A DNA stretch of 34,483 nt from Phaeobacter italicus (GTDB taxonomy: Bacteria > Pseudomonadota > Alphaproteobacteria > Rhodobacterales > Rhodobacteraceae): the NCBI RefSeq assembly GCF_001258055.1, contig NZ_CVRM01000012.1, positions 1-34,483 of the forward strand. Direction: 5' to 3'. Position 1 is the first letter of the stretch, and every line of letters begins with the position of its first letter. Shown one piece after another: positions 17,268 through 25,032 of the stretch. The notes under the pieces are model-generated. The model saw nothing but the letters and a program-made list of their open reading frames with translations, did no database searches and had not been told where the DNA came from. Position numbers and translations under genes: made by a program.

Positions 17268-17561
17268 AACTGCTATGCTACTTACTTGTTTTACTGCTCG
17301 TTTATCACAACAGCCTACAGCCAGTCATCTTTCGCAGGAAGTGAATATTAACGATTTGTTAACCACCGCCCCGCTCTGTTGCCTGTGTATCCCAATCGTT
17401 CCCGTGCTATACTAGGCAGATGCAACAACGAGAGTAGGTTGCCTCGAGAAGCAAGCCATACAAAACGTTTCCCCTGCATCATGAAATCCGCAACACTGCT
17501 CTAGGCGCACCAAGTGGTGCCTAACCAACAGTAGCGAGTAATAATAGCAGGAAGGTGAAGA
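17268..17561. promoter_or_regulatory. Divergent promoter region of RTX and subtilase genes
   Basis: The 294-base gap must hold promoters for both divergent genes. On the plus strand TGCTATACT (17405-17413) is an extended -10-like element without a good -35, which would give a subtilase leader of about 140 bases. Further on, TAGGC and ACCA/TGGT near 17502-17523 form an imperfect hairpin in that leader. The subtilase start has AGGAAGGTGA before ATG 17562. No clear promoter for the RTX gene was found. Confidence 0.4.
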
Positions 17562-20162
17562 ATGGCTCTCCCCAACGACCCTCTGTTCTCTGAGCAATGG
17601 TATTTGCGAAATGCTGCACCAGACCAATATGATCTCAACGTCGTAGACGTGTGGGATGATTACACCGGAGCAGGAATAACGATTGCAGTCATTGACGATG
17701 GTGTGGAAGCTTCACATCCCGATCTTGCAGGCAACTATTCCACTACCAAAGATTACGATCTACAAAACGGCTCTGAAAGCATACAGCTGGGCCCCGAAAG
17801 CGCACCTGGGTCAGGGAACGGAGATTTTCATGGAACCTCGGCCGCCGGTATCATTGGAGCCGTCGGCAACAACTCTACTGGCGTTGTAGGTGTCGCGTAT
17901 GGCAGCACACTCTTCGGTATCAAACTAGGCCAGGAGATCGCCGATCCAATAAAGCTGGTGTCAGGACAACTCTCAATTTCAGGCGTCGATCGCTCTGCTG
18001 ACATCGTGAGTATGAGCCTCGGAACACTAAGTTCAGAAAATTTCTTTGGTTCCCAAGATCCATCTTCGGATGCTGCTGACGCGATGGCGTTTGGCGCCCA
18101 GACTGGGCGCGACGGGAAAGGCACCATCTACGTCAAATCAGCTGGCAACGAACGCACAGTCGATAATACTGGCACCCCAGTTACAACCGAAACAAACGTT
18201 GCTGCATGGAACGCAACCATGCATTCAATATCAGTATCAGCCGTACAGCGGACAGGAGCAATTGATGACTACTCAACTCCGGGGTCATCTGTGCTTGTAT
18301 CAGCTTTCGGCTCACCTGGCGAAATTGTAACGACAGATGTGACCGGTACAGGCCTTAACGGTGGCTACACTCCTGAATCGGACTATACTCCTAGCTTCAA
18401 TGGAACCTCAGCTGCAGCCCCCCAAGTCTCCGGTATTGTCGCACTGATGCTAGAGGCAAACACCAACCTAGGTTGGAGGGATGTACAAACAATTCTTGCA
18501 AATTCTGCCCGTCAGGTGGGGAGTGATATTGGCGCATCGATCACCGGGGCAGAAAAATATGAGTACGCTTTCAACAGCAGCAATGCCTGGAATGGCGGCG
18601 GTTTGCATTTCTCGCGCGATTATGGGTTCGGCCTCGCCGACGCAAAAGCAGCTGTGCGCCTCGCAGAAACTTGGGGAACAAACACGGCAGGCACTCACAA
18701 CCAAGAAACTGCCAATATCGATCTACTAGATGTACAAATGACCCTCACAGGCGATGCCGCCGTTGATCGCCTAACGGGAACATCAACCAGCATCGTTGAA
18801 ATCGAGCACGTGCAGCTCAAAGTTGACTTTACACAGATTTATGATCTGCAGGATCTGGAGCTCCGGATCACTGGGCCGGATGGGACACGTAGCATCGTGC
18901 TCGACAATGTCAGTGCAGACGACGACGAAAGCGACAGCGGAAACCCTATACAATGGGACTACTTCTACACCAACGCCTTCCGCGGAATGTCAAGTGAAGG
19001 AATGTGGACGGTTGAGCTTGTGGACGCGGATAGCTCTTCAACTTCACCTATTCAAATTTCAAACGTTGAACTAAATTTCTTTGGCTCAGCTGCCAGCAAC
19101 GACGATGTCTATATCTTTACAAACGAGTTTTCAGACTATGCTGCACACGCATCTCACAAAAGCACCTTCAACGACGTAGTCGGCGTGGATGCCATCAACG
19201 CTGCAGCCGTAACCTCCGATAGTACTTTGGACCTAAGTAGTGGCTCCGGTTCAATCGATGGTGTTGACGTTTCTTTCTCCGGAATTGAGAACCTCTATAC
19301 AGGAGACGGCAACGACACTCTGACGGGCAACGCGAGTAACAATAAATTTCATGGTGGCCGCGGCGATGATACGATCGACGGCAGAGAAGGGTATGATCAA
19401 GTTTCACAGATAACGAAACAAACCAATCATACAGTTACAATCAACAAGGATGGCTCAGTAACCCTAGCAGATCGCAACACATCTGAAGGCGTCGATACAT
19501 TGATAAACATAGAGAACATTCAGTTCTCAGATACCTCTTTAGATTTAAGCCAGTTCCTCAGCACCGCAAACTTAACAACAGAGCAGTTCAAATCATTGGC
19601 TGAAATGTATGCCGCTTACTTCAACCGTGCTCCCGACGCCACAGGCCTCTATTTTTGGGCCGACAAACTAGCAGAAGGCCTCTCCCTAAACCAAATTGCC
19701 GAACTTTTCTTTGATCAGAATGAAACCCGCGCCTTGTATACTGATCCGTCCGATACCAACGCATTTGTCACTGCAGTATACGATAACGTTCTTGGCCGCA
19801 CTCCAGACGCTGCCGGCTTCGAGTTCTGGAAAGGACAAGTCTCAAACGGCAATGTATCTCAAGGTGCCTTCGTTCTAGAAGTAATCGGAGGTGCTAAAAG
19901 CGGCGGTTCCACTCAAGATGTTCAATACCTATCTCAGAAAACAGATCTGGGCATCTACTTCTCTGCCATCAAAGGTATGTCGGACGTTGCGGATGCAACA
20001 AACGTCTTTCAGGTTTTTGGCGATGCAAGTACCTCGGACGCAACTGCAGCACGTGCATCAGCAGATCAACATTACAACGATGCAAGAATAGAAAACGGAG
20101 GTGACTTCTTGTTCAGTGTTGCTGGCATAATTGATGATCCCTTTGTAAGCATCACAGCCTAG
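17562..20162 (+). CDS. Kexin-like subtilase with P domain, RTX and DUF4214
   Basis: An 866-residue serine protease without a signal peptide. Residues about 8-370 are an S8 catalytic domain: Asp in ITIAVIDDGVEASHPDLAG, His in GNGDFHGTSAAGIIGAVGN, the oxyanion Asn in YVKSAGNER and Ser in SFNGTSAAAPQVSGIVALM, so the triad is complete. Residues about 395-515 look like a proprotein-convertase P domain (VEIEHVQLKVDFTQIYDLQD, GMWTVELVDAD). RTX-type repeats follow (YTGDGNDTLTGN, GGRGDDTIDGREG), then a DUF4214-like module (YAAYFNRAPDATGLYFWADK, YDNVLGRTPDAAGFEFWKGQ) and a C-terminus like that of the divergent RTX protein. Type I secretion is likely. Substrates are unknown; matrix or adhesin processing is plausible. 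Confidence 0.9.
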   Translation: MALPNDPLFSEQWYLRNAAPDQYDLNVVDVWDDYTGAGITIAVIDDGVEASHPDLAGNYSTTKDYDLQNGSESIQLGPESAPGSGNGDFHGTSAAGIIGAVGNNSTGVVGVAYGSTLFGIKLGQEIADPIKLVSGQLSISGVDRSADIVSMSLGTLSSENFFGSQDPSSDAADAMAFGAQTGRDGKGTIYVKSAGNERTVDNTGTPVTTETNVAAWNATMHSISVSAVQRTGAIDDYSTPGSSVLVSAFGSPGEIVTTDVTGTGLNGGYTPESDYTPSFNGTSAAAPQVSGIVALMLEANTNLGWRDVQTILANSARQVGSDIGASITGAEKYEYAFNSSNAWNGGGLHFSRDYGFGLADAKAAVRLAETWGTNTAGTHNQETANIDLLDVQMTLTGDAAVDRLTGTSTSIVEIEHVQLKVDFTQIYDLQDLELRITGPDGTRSIVLDNVSADDDESDSGNPIQWDYFYTNAFRGMSSEGMWTVELVDADSSSTSPIQISNVELNFFGSAASNDDVYIFTNEFSDYAAHASHKSTFNDVVGVDAINAAAVTSDSTLDLSSGSGSIDGVDVSFSGIENLYTGDGNDTLTGNASNNKFHGGRGDDTIDGREGYDQVSQITKQTNHTVTINKDGSVTLADRNTSEGVDTLINIENIQFSDTSLDLSQFLSTANLTTEQFKSLAEMYAAYFNRAPDATGLYFWADKLAEGLSLNQIAELFFDQNETRALYTDPSDTNAFVTAVYDNVLGRTPDAAGFEFWKGQVSNGNVSQGAFVLEVIGGAKSGGSTQDVQYLSQKTDLGIYFSAIKGMSDVADATNVFQVFGDASTSDATAARASADQHYNDARIENGGDFLFSVAGIIDDPFVSITA

Positions 20163-20391
20163 AAATATAGGACCGAGCCGGACCTAATGTTTCGCATGCG
20201 AAACATTAGGTCAGCACAGCTGACCTAATTGAGCTTTGCATTTATTTATCGTTGGTCGTCAGGAATCGTTTCTCAAACCTTCATGTCGATAACTATCCAC
20301 ACGAAGGTTACAAGCCCTCAGAAGCATACCCGCAGTGACACCACTACCCCTTGCAACGATGCAAATATTGCTTCCTCAAGGAACGAATGCT
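20163..20391. other. Gap between subtilase and IS66, with palindrome
   Basis: Holds the 32-bp palindrome at 20181-20212 and its conserved flank. From 20234 to 20383 I see no gene. Bases 20384-20391 (CGAATGCT) are the left target duplication of the IS66 element. Confidence 0.6.
20181..20233. repeat. 32-bp perfect palindrome, copy 1 (candidate parS)
   Basis: 20181-20212 is a perfect 16+16 palindrome with core TGTTTCGCATGCGAAACA. A second copy lies at 29326-29357, and in both the block GCTGACCTAATTGAG begins exactly 38 bases from the palindrome start. The core resembles the bacterial parS consensus TGTTTCACGTGAAACA with two extra central bases. No T-tract follows, so it is not a simple terminator of the subtilase gene. 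As it sits near parAB, a ParB-binding centromere site is the leading idea. Confidence 0.65.
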
Positions 20392-20407
20392 GTAAGCGGT
20401 GCGTCGG

Positions 20408-21919
20408 TCACACTTTTCTTGCGTAATTCCACGGCAGCAGGTCGTTGATGTCTGTTTGTTTGTGCCCGCCTGCGATGGCAGTCAGGACGGTGGACAAGTA
20501 GCCGTGGGGCTCGATCCTGTTGAGTTTGCAGGTTTCGATCAGGGACGCGATGACGGCCCAGTTCTGTGCGCCAGCGTCGTGCCCGGCGAAGAGCGCGTTT
20601 TTGCGGTTCAGGGCGATGGGACGGATGGTGCGTTCGACGGTGTTGTTGTCGACTTCGATGCGGCCATCTTCAAGGAAACGGCATAAGCCATCCCAGTATT
20701 TGGCGATGTATTTCAGGGCCTCTCCGGTTGGGGATTTGGCCGAGACACGGGCACGACTTTGGGTATGCCAAAGCTCGAGGCCTTCGATGATAGGTTTTGA
20801 GCGTTCCTGCCGCGCAGCGCGCCGTTGGTCGTCAGACATGCCGCGCAGGTCTTTTTCGATGCGATAGAGCGCCTGGATTTGCGCCAAGCCTTCCTGCGCA
20901 ATCGGGGCCGCGCCGGACTGGGTGACATCATGCAGTTTGCGGCGGGCATGGGCCCAGCAATAAGCCAATGTTACGTCCTGCGCGGGTCGTTTGAGCAGGC
21001 GGTTGTAGCCTGCGTATCCATCAACCTGCAGGGTGCCGCTGAAGCCTTTCAAAATGTTGTCGGCATGCTGGCCGGATCGTCCCGGCGCATAGGTGAAGGC
21101 CACTCCAGGTGGGTCATCGCCGCCCCATGGCCTGTCATCGCGTGCAAGGGCCCAGAAGTAGCCGGTTTTGGTGCGTTTGCGCCCTGGTGCCAGAACCGGC
21201 GCGGGGGTTTCATCCATGAAGAGCTTGGTGGAGCGCTTCAGATCGGCCATCAGCGCCTCATAGACCGGGGTCAATTCGAACGCCGACTTGCCGACCCACG
21301 CGGCCAGGGTCGAGCGATCCAGGTCGATCCCCTGGCGGCTATAGATTTGCGCCTGCCGATAAAGGGGCAAGTGATCCGCATATTTGGAGACCAGAACATG
21401 AGCCAGCGTTGCCTCGGTTGGCATGCCCCCTGCGATGATGTGGGCCGGTGCGGACGCTTGGGCGATCCCACTTTCGCAAGACCGGCAAGCGTATTTTGGG
21501 CGGCGGGTGACGATCACCTGGAACTGGGCCGGGATGATATCCAGCCGTTCACTCACATCTTCGCCGATCACATGACGTTCAGCCCCGCAGGCGCAGGAGA
21601 CGTCAGGTTCGATGACCACCTCAACCCGCTCCAGATGTTTGGGCAGTGACCCACGATTGGTCTGGCGTGGCTTTGGGGGCCGCACGGGCGCAGTGCGCGC
21701 GTCGGCGTCAATCTCGGCTTCCACCTGCGCGATGGCGGTTTCGATGTCTTCGAGTTCCAGCTCATATTGGGCCGGATCAATCTTCTCGGATTTGGCTCCA
21801 AACAGCGCCTTCTTGAAGGAAGCGACCAGAGCCTCAAGCCGTGCATTCTGATCCTGCTGCGCACGGATGATCGCCTTCAGTTCGGCAATGTCATCGGGCA
21901 ATTTGTCAGGCACAGTCAT
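20408..21919 (-). CDS. tnpC: IS66 transposase
   Basis: The 503-residue DDE transposase of the IS66 element. The N-terminal third has a leucine-rich helix (LKAIIRAQQDQNARLEALVA) and FGAKSEKIDP. A zinc-finger-like region follows, CACGAERHVIGED with later YACRSCESG. The catalytic domain has LFMDETPAPVLAPG (first Asp), LQVDGYAGYN (second Asp), YCWAHARRKLHD and VDNNTVERTIRPIALNRKN (Glu). The C-terminus is the usual short helical tail (IEPHGYLSTVLTAIAGGH). I chose ATG 21919 (MTVPDKLPDDIAELK); an in-frame ATG four codons earlier (21931) is possible, and longer upstream versions are unlikely. Confidence 0.95.
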   Translation of the reverse strand: MTVPDKLPDDIAELKAIIRAQQDQNARLEALVASFKKALFGAKSEKIDPAQYELELEDIETAIAQVEAEIDADARTAPVRPPKPRQTNRGSLPKHLERVEVVIEPDVSCACGAERHVIGEDVSERLDIIPAQFQVIVTRRPKYACRSCESGIAQASAPAHIIAGGMPTEATLAHVLVSKYADHLPLYRQAQIYSRQGIDLDRSTLAAWVGKSAFELTPVYEALMADLKRSTKLFMDETPAPVLAPGRKRTKTGYFWALARDDRPWGGDDPPGVAFTYAPGRSGQHADNILKGFSGTLQVDGYAGYNRLLKRPAQDVTLAYCWAHARRKLHDVTQSGAAPIAQEGLAQIQALYRIEKDLRGMSDDQRRAARQERSKPIIEGLELWHTQSRARVSAKSPTGEALKYIAKYWDGLCRFLEDGRIEVDNNTVERTIRPIALNRKNALFAGHDAGAQNWAVIASLIETCKLNRIEPHGYLSTVLTAIAGGHKQTDINDLLPWNYARKV

Positions 21920-21974
21920 GTGCCATCTCATAACAAAACAAGGGCAGAATGACCTGCGCAAACGGTCCCGTGAG

Positions 21975-22328
21975 TCACTCCGCCGCAGCCGGGGCGGCCA
22001 CCTCCAAAGGGCGCACGCGCCGCCAATCCAGACCTGCAAATAACGCCTCAAACTGGGCCGGTTCCAAACGCATCACCCCGTTCCTGATCGCAGGCCAGAT
22101 GAAGCTGCTATCTTCGAGCCGCTTGTACGCCATCACCAACCCGCTGCCATCCCAATAGATCAGCTTCAGCCGATCCGCCCGCTTGGCACGGAAGACATAG
22201 ACCGCCCCATCAAACGGCTTCTGGCGCAATTGGCTCTGCACCAAGGCGGCCAGCCCATCATGGCCCTTGCGGAAGTCAACCGGATCGCTGGCGACAAAGA
22301 TCCGCACATTGTGTGATGGGGCAATCAC
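21975..22328 (-). CDS. tnpB: IS66 accessory protein TnpB
   Basis: A 117-residue protein needed with TnpA for IS66 transposition. It shows the family pattern VRIFVASDPVDFRKGHDGLA, FDGAVYVFRAKRADRLKLIYWDGSGLVM and FIWPAIRNGVMRLEPAQFEAL. Its start overlaps the tnpA stop by four bases (22325-22328), implying coupled translation. Biochemical role is not known. Confidence 0.95.
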   Translation of the reverse strand: MIAPSHNVRIFVASDPVDFRKGHDGLAALVQSQLRQKPFDGAVYVFRAKRADRLKLIYWDGSGLVMAYKRLEDSSFIWPAIRNGVMRLEPAQFEALFAGLDWRRVRPLEVAAPAAAE

Positions 22329-22711
22329 GTGGCCATAGCCCGGGCGATCTCGGCGATCCGCGCCGCTGGTGTTGCCGCGTCAAGACGAACGGTGACATCG
22401 CCCTTGATCACATCAAGCGTGCTGAAGGATGCGACGAGCGAAGGCTGGGCAACCGGCACAGACGGTTCAATCTCAACCGGCACAAAATCCATCCCATCTA
22501 GGTTTGGCAAAACTAATTTGCCCTGACGCGCCATCCGCCGCCAATCCGACACCGTGCTGGGGATCAACTCATACCGCTTCGCCACCGCCTTGACCGTCTC
22601 GCCCTCAATCAACGTCTCCGCCACGATCCGCGCTTTCAACTCCGGTGGCCAATCGCGCTTGCCATCAGACCGTCGCGGCACCCTTGCCAGAAACTCGCTT
22701 GTAGCTACCAT
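22325..22711 (-). CDS. tnpA: IS66 accessory protein TnpA
   Basis: A 128-residue helix-turn-helix protein, first gene of the IS66 operon. RDWPPELKARIVAETLIEGE and VKAVAKRYELIPSTVSDWRRMARQGK form the DNA-binding region seen in IS66 TnpA. I chose ATG 22711 (MVATSEFLARVPRRS); an upstream ATG at 22726 would add five residues. The C-terminal half is less conserved. Confidence 0.92.
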   Translation of the reverse strand: MVATSEFLARVPRRSDGKRDWPPELKARIVAETLIEGETVKAVAKRYELIPSTVSDWRRMARQGKLVLPNLDGMDFVPVEIEPSVPVAQPSLVASFSTLDVIKGDVTVRLDAATPAARIAEIARAMAT

Positions 22712-22917
22712 CGAGAAACTCCCCACAAATCAAAGAAGCCTCTGAATCGCAGATCAAGCGCTATGCAGTAAGTGTGGGGGCGGCGCACCGCTTACCGAAT
22801 GCTCTCCCGAAGTGTTTCACAACCATCAAAACAGGAAACTCAGCAAACACGGCCAACTAAGAAGTCGCCGCTCTCATCATGTGCGGAGTTGCCTGCAACT
22901 AGAAAGTAGGAAACAGA

Positions 22918-23403
22918 ATGAAACGCTTTGCTCTAACAGCACTTATTGCTTCTTCAATCACTGTGACCGCCGGCTTAGCTTCGGCAAAAGTCGATGTAGA
23001 GGACATCCGTGTCACCATCGACCTCAACGCTGTTGAGAACATCAAAGCTGCCAGCGTCTGGAACGATCTGGCCGATGACCTAGAGACGGCGATTGCCGCA
23101 AAGCTCATCGATCAGATCTCAGATACAGGCGCGGAAGTCGTGATCGACATTGATGAAGTGTCCCTAGCAAACAACTTTGAATTGGCAGCGAATATCGAGG
23201 AAGCAAAATTGGTAGGCGATGTCCTGCTTAAAATTCCGGGTATTGCAAACAACGAACGCTACCAGTTGACGGTTTCAGCAAACGAAGCAAAAGCTTTCTA
23301 TCCTGATGGGACTGACGCCGGTACCGTTACACTAGAAAGCGACGTTTTCTACACTGCGATGATTGAACGTTTTGCTGAAAACGTTACTGCAAAGCTCAAA
23401 TAG
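22918..23403 (+). CDS. Exported protein of unknown function
   Basis: A 161-residue protein with a clear Sec signal peptide: MKR, a hydrophobic core ALTALIASSITVTAGL, and a cleavage site near ASA-KVD. The mature part is acidic and probably a mixed alpha/beta domain (VEDIRVTIDLNAVENI, ISDTGAEVVIDIDEVSL, GDVLLKIPGIANNERYQLTV). No cysteine, lipobox or catalytic motif is visible, so it should be free in the periplasm or outside the cell. AGGAAACAG lies before the ATG. It is oriented like the subtilase gene and lies just past the IS66 element, so before that insertion it may have followed the subtilase by about 370 bases. I do not recognise the family. Confidence 0.75.
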   Translation: MKRFALTALIASSITVTAGLASAKVDVEDIRVTIDLNAVENIKAASVWNDLADDLETAIAAKLIDQISDTGAEVVIDIDEVSLANNFELAANIEEAKLVGDVLLKIPGIANNERYQLTVSANEAKAFYPDGTDAGTVTLESDVFYTAMIERFAENVTAKLK

Positions 23404-23479
23404 AGCACCATGTGAGCCTCGGGAAGTCTATTCCATGTATGCGTTCCGAGGTTTGCTCACCTTCGAGGTGGGACGAACT

Positions 23480-24493
23480 TCACTCAATACGCTTACGAAC
23501 CCAGCCCACAAATGCCGCATCCGCCTTGCGCAGCCGCGGGCTGCCAGAGCGGCGCCACATCGCGCGCCATTCCGCTTCCAGCGCATAGACATCCGCCCCC
23601 GGCATCAGCGCGCGCGCCGCCTCCAGCGCCTCCTCGCTCAGCACCGGCGGACGCTGGGTCGGATCGACCACCTCATGTTTCTGGCTGAAGCGGATGATGT
23701 CGCCAGGCTGTTCCTCCAGCGCGTAATCCGGCAGGGGCTGGGCTGCGATCATGTCGCGCAGCATCTTGCGAAACACCCGCCGCGGAGAGGCGGAGCCGGA
23801 TTTCTTCAGGAGGGTTTCCACCGAAATCTGCCAGCTGTCCTGGCGCCCGCAATGTTTGCGCGCCAGCTCGTAGATGCGCCGCTCCAGCGGTTTCCTGAGA
23901 CGAAAGTAATCGCGGCTGAGCGTCAGCACCGATTTCGACAGCACCGCGCGATAGATCCATTCGCTGAGCGTCACCACCACATTGACCATGCGCCCGCCGC
24001 GCGCCTTGCGCACGATTTCCCAGCTTTCGATCAGGCCGAAACCGCTGGTCACCTCCTGGCCGCCGGTGACGATATTGGTGGTGATGCGGGTGCCTGCCAG
24101 CCGCTCAAAGGCTTCGCGCAGACGGCGATAGGCATCGCCCGAGGTCTCGCGGTTGGTCGCCACCAGCAGATCATGAGCGGTGAGATGCAGCGTGCGGCTG
24201 ACCTGCCGTCCTGCATTTACCGCCGCCATCAGCTGGCTGATGCAGAAGATCAGGATGTCCTTGTCGTGGATCGTCGCCAGCCCCTTGACCGAGGGCACCA
24301 CGGTGATCTCGGCACCGTTGTGTTCGTAGTTCAGAATGCGCCGGTCGGGCCGGGTGCCCAGAGAGAACAGCGGATGCTCCATCGAGGCGAGATCGTTTTT
24401 GGGGATCGCATCAAAGATATCGCAGAGAAAGAAATCCCCCCCCTGCGGCGCGCTGCCACCTGCGCTCATCTGGCCCGTGGTCTGGCCTGCCAT
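23480..24493 (-). CDS. repA: Plasmid replication initiator, RepA/RPA type
   Basis: A 337-residue initiator of the RPA family of alphaproteobacterial plasmids (RepA type in roseobacters). It binds origin iterons and opens the origin for replisome loading. Distinctive parts are FFLCDIFDAIPKNDLASMEHPLFSL, the motif KDILIFCISQLMAAVNAG, LTAHDLLVATNRETSGDAYRRLREA (DNA-binding winged-helix region), DYFRLRKPLERRIYELARKHCG and a C-terminal FVGWVRKRIE. Length fits the family. The gene faces away from parAB, with the iteron origin about 120 bases upstream, the usual RepA-parAB layout. Its GC content is high. Confidence 0.9.
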   Translation of the reverse strand: MAGQTTGQMSAGGSAPQGGDFFLCDIFDAIPKNDLASMEHPLFSLGTRPDRRILNYEHNGAEITVVPSVKGLATIHDKDILIFCISQLMAAVNAGRQVSRTLHLTAHDLLVATNRETSGDAYRRLREAFERLAGTRITTNIVTGGQEVTSGFGLIESWEIVRKARGGRMVNVVVTLSEWIYRAVLSKSVLTLSRDYFRLRKPLERRIYELARKHCGRQDSWQISVETLLKKSGSASPRRVFRKMLRDMIAAQPLPDYALEEQPGDIIRFSQKHEVVDPTQRPPVLSEEALEAARALMPGADVYALEAEWRAMWRRSGSPRLRKADAAFVGWVRKRIE

Positions 24494-24595
24494 CGTACTG
24501 TCCCGTCTGCTCTGCCCGCCCCCCGCTTTGCGGGCCTTATGGCCTCTTTCGGGGTGACTCGCGTCTTCGTGGTTTTGATTACGCTCACCCTAGAG

Positions 24596-24604
24596 TTATC
24601 CACA
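24596..24604 (+). promoter_or_regulatory. DnaA box
   Basis: TTATCCACA matches the bacterial DnaA-box consensus exactly and sits 12 bases before the first iteron. This supports host DnaA participation in initiation. Confidence 0.7.
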
Positions 24605-24615
24605 CCACTTCTCAA

Positions 24616-24680
24616 CGGGGGTTCAGAGTCACCCTGTCGGGGGTTCAGAGTCACTTCATCGGGGTTTCGGAATCACATGG
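24616..24680 (+). repeat. Three 22-bp iterons
   Basis: Copies start at 24616, 24638 and 24660, a 22-base period. The shared core is CGGGGGTTCAGAGTCAC; copies 1 and 2 agree over that core, and the third is diverged (CGGGGTTTCGGAATCAC). They are the probable RepA binding sites for replication and copy control. Confidence 0.85.
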
Positions 24681-25032
24681 GGCAAAAATTCTGCCCAGAA
24701 GCCCAATAAAAAAAGGGCTTTGCGGAAAGGCCGCTTGCGCTCTAACTTATAAATAACTCAATAATAACATACACAAAAAATTTCCACGCTCTCTCAGCCC
24801 TGCGGTCCCGCCCCCGAAAGACGTCTGGAAACCCGCTGCAACCCCCTGATTTGCTAAGAAAATTCAAAAGGCATGCGCATATTTCTTTCATGTGCGCTGT
24901 TTTATGCTATGACAGGAAAAAGGCAGCACATGCAGGCACGGGGGCCTCTCCCCTCTCACCGGGCGCGACAGTCTTCAGATCGCGCTCTTGCCCTCATCCC
25001 TGCCCCAAAAGTTGAATACACCGGCCCCACAT

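Larger units (their letters stand above)
20392..22795 (-). mobile_element. Complete IS66-family insertion sequence
   Basis: The element is 2404 bases and carries the three genes tnpA-tnpB-tnpC on the minus strand. Its ends are inverted repeats: the left begins GTAAGCGGTGCGTCGGTCAC, and the right, read on the minus strand, begins GTAAGCGGTGCG then CCGC. An 8-bp direct repeat CGAATGCT flanks it exactly (20384-20391 and 22796-22803), the duplication length expected of IS66. All three reading frames are intact, so the insertion looks recent and possibly active. It lies between the subtilase and the exported protein gene. Confidence 0.95.
24494..25032. other. Origin region (oriV) with iterons and AT-rich tract
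   Basis: Between repA and parA lie a perfect DnaA box TTATCCACA (24596-24604), three direct iterons (24616-24680), a small GCGG/CCGC hairpin (24722-24734) and an AT-rich tract (24742-24784) that would suit strand opening. The remaining bases before parA include CATGCGCATA and CATGTGCGC (24871-24898), possibly operators for parA. No gene is evident. Confidence 0.8.

Noticed and set aside
20181-20212. Palindrome as terminator of the subtilase gene
   Set aside because: No T-tract follows, and the second copy is not placed after a gene end in the same way; shared flanks point to another function.
23363-24709. A 448-residue plus-strand frame across repA
   Set aside because: Antisense shadow of repA in GC-rich sequence, with Arg/His/Ala-rich composition; repA motifs are clear on the other strand.
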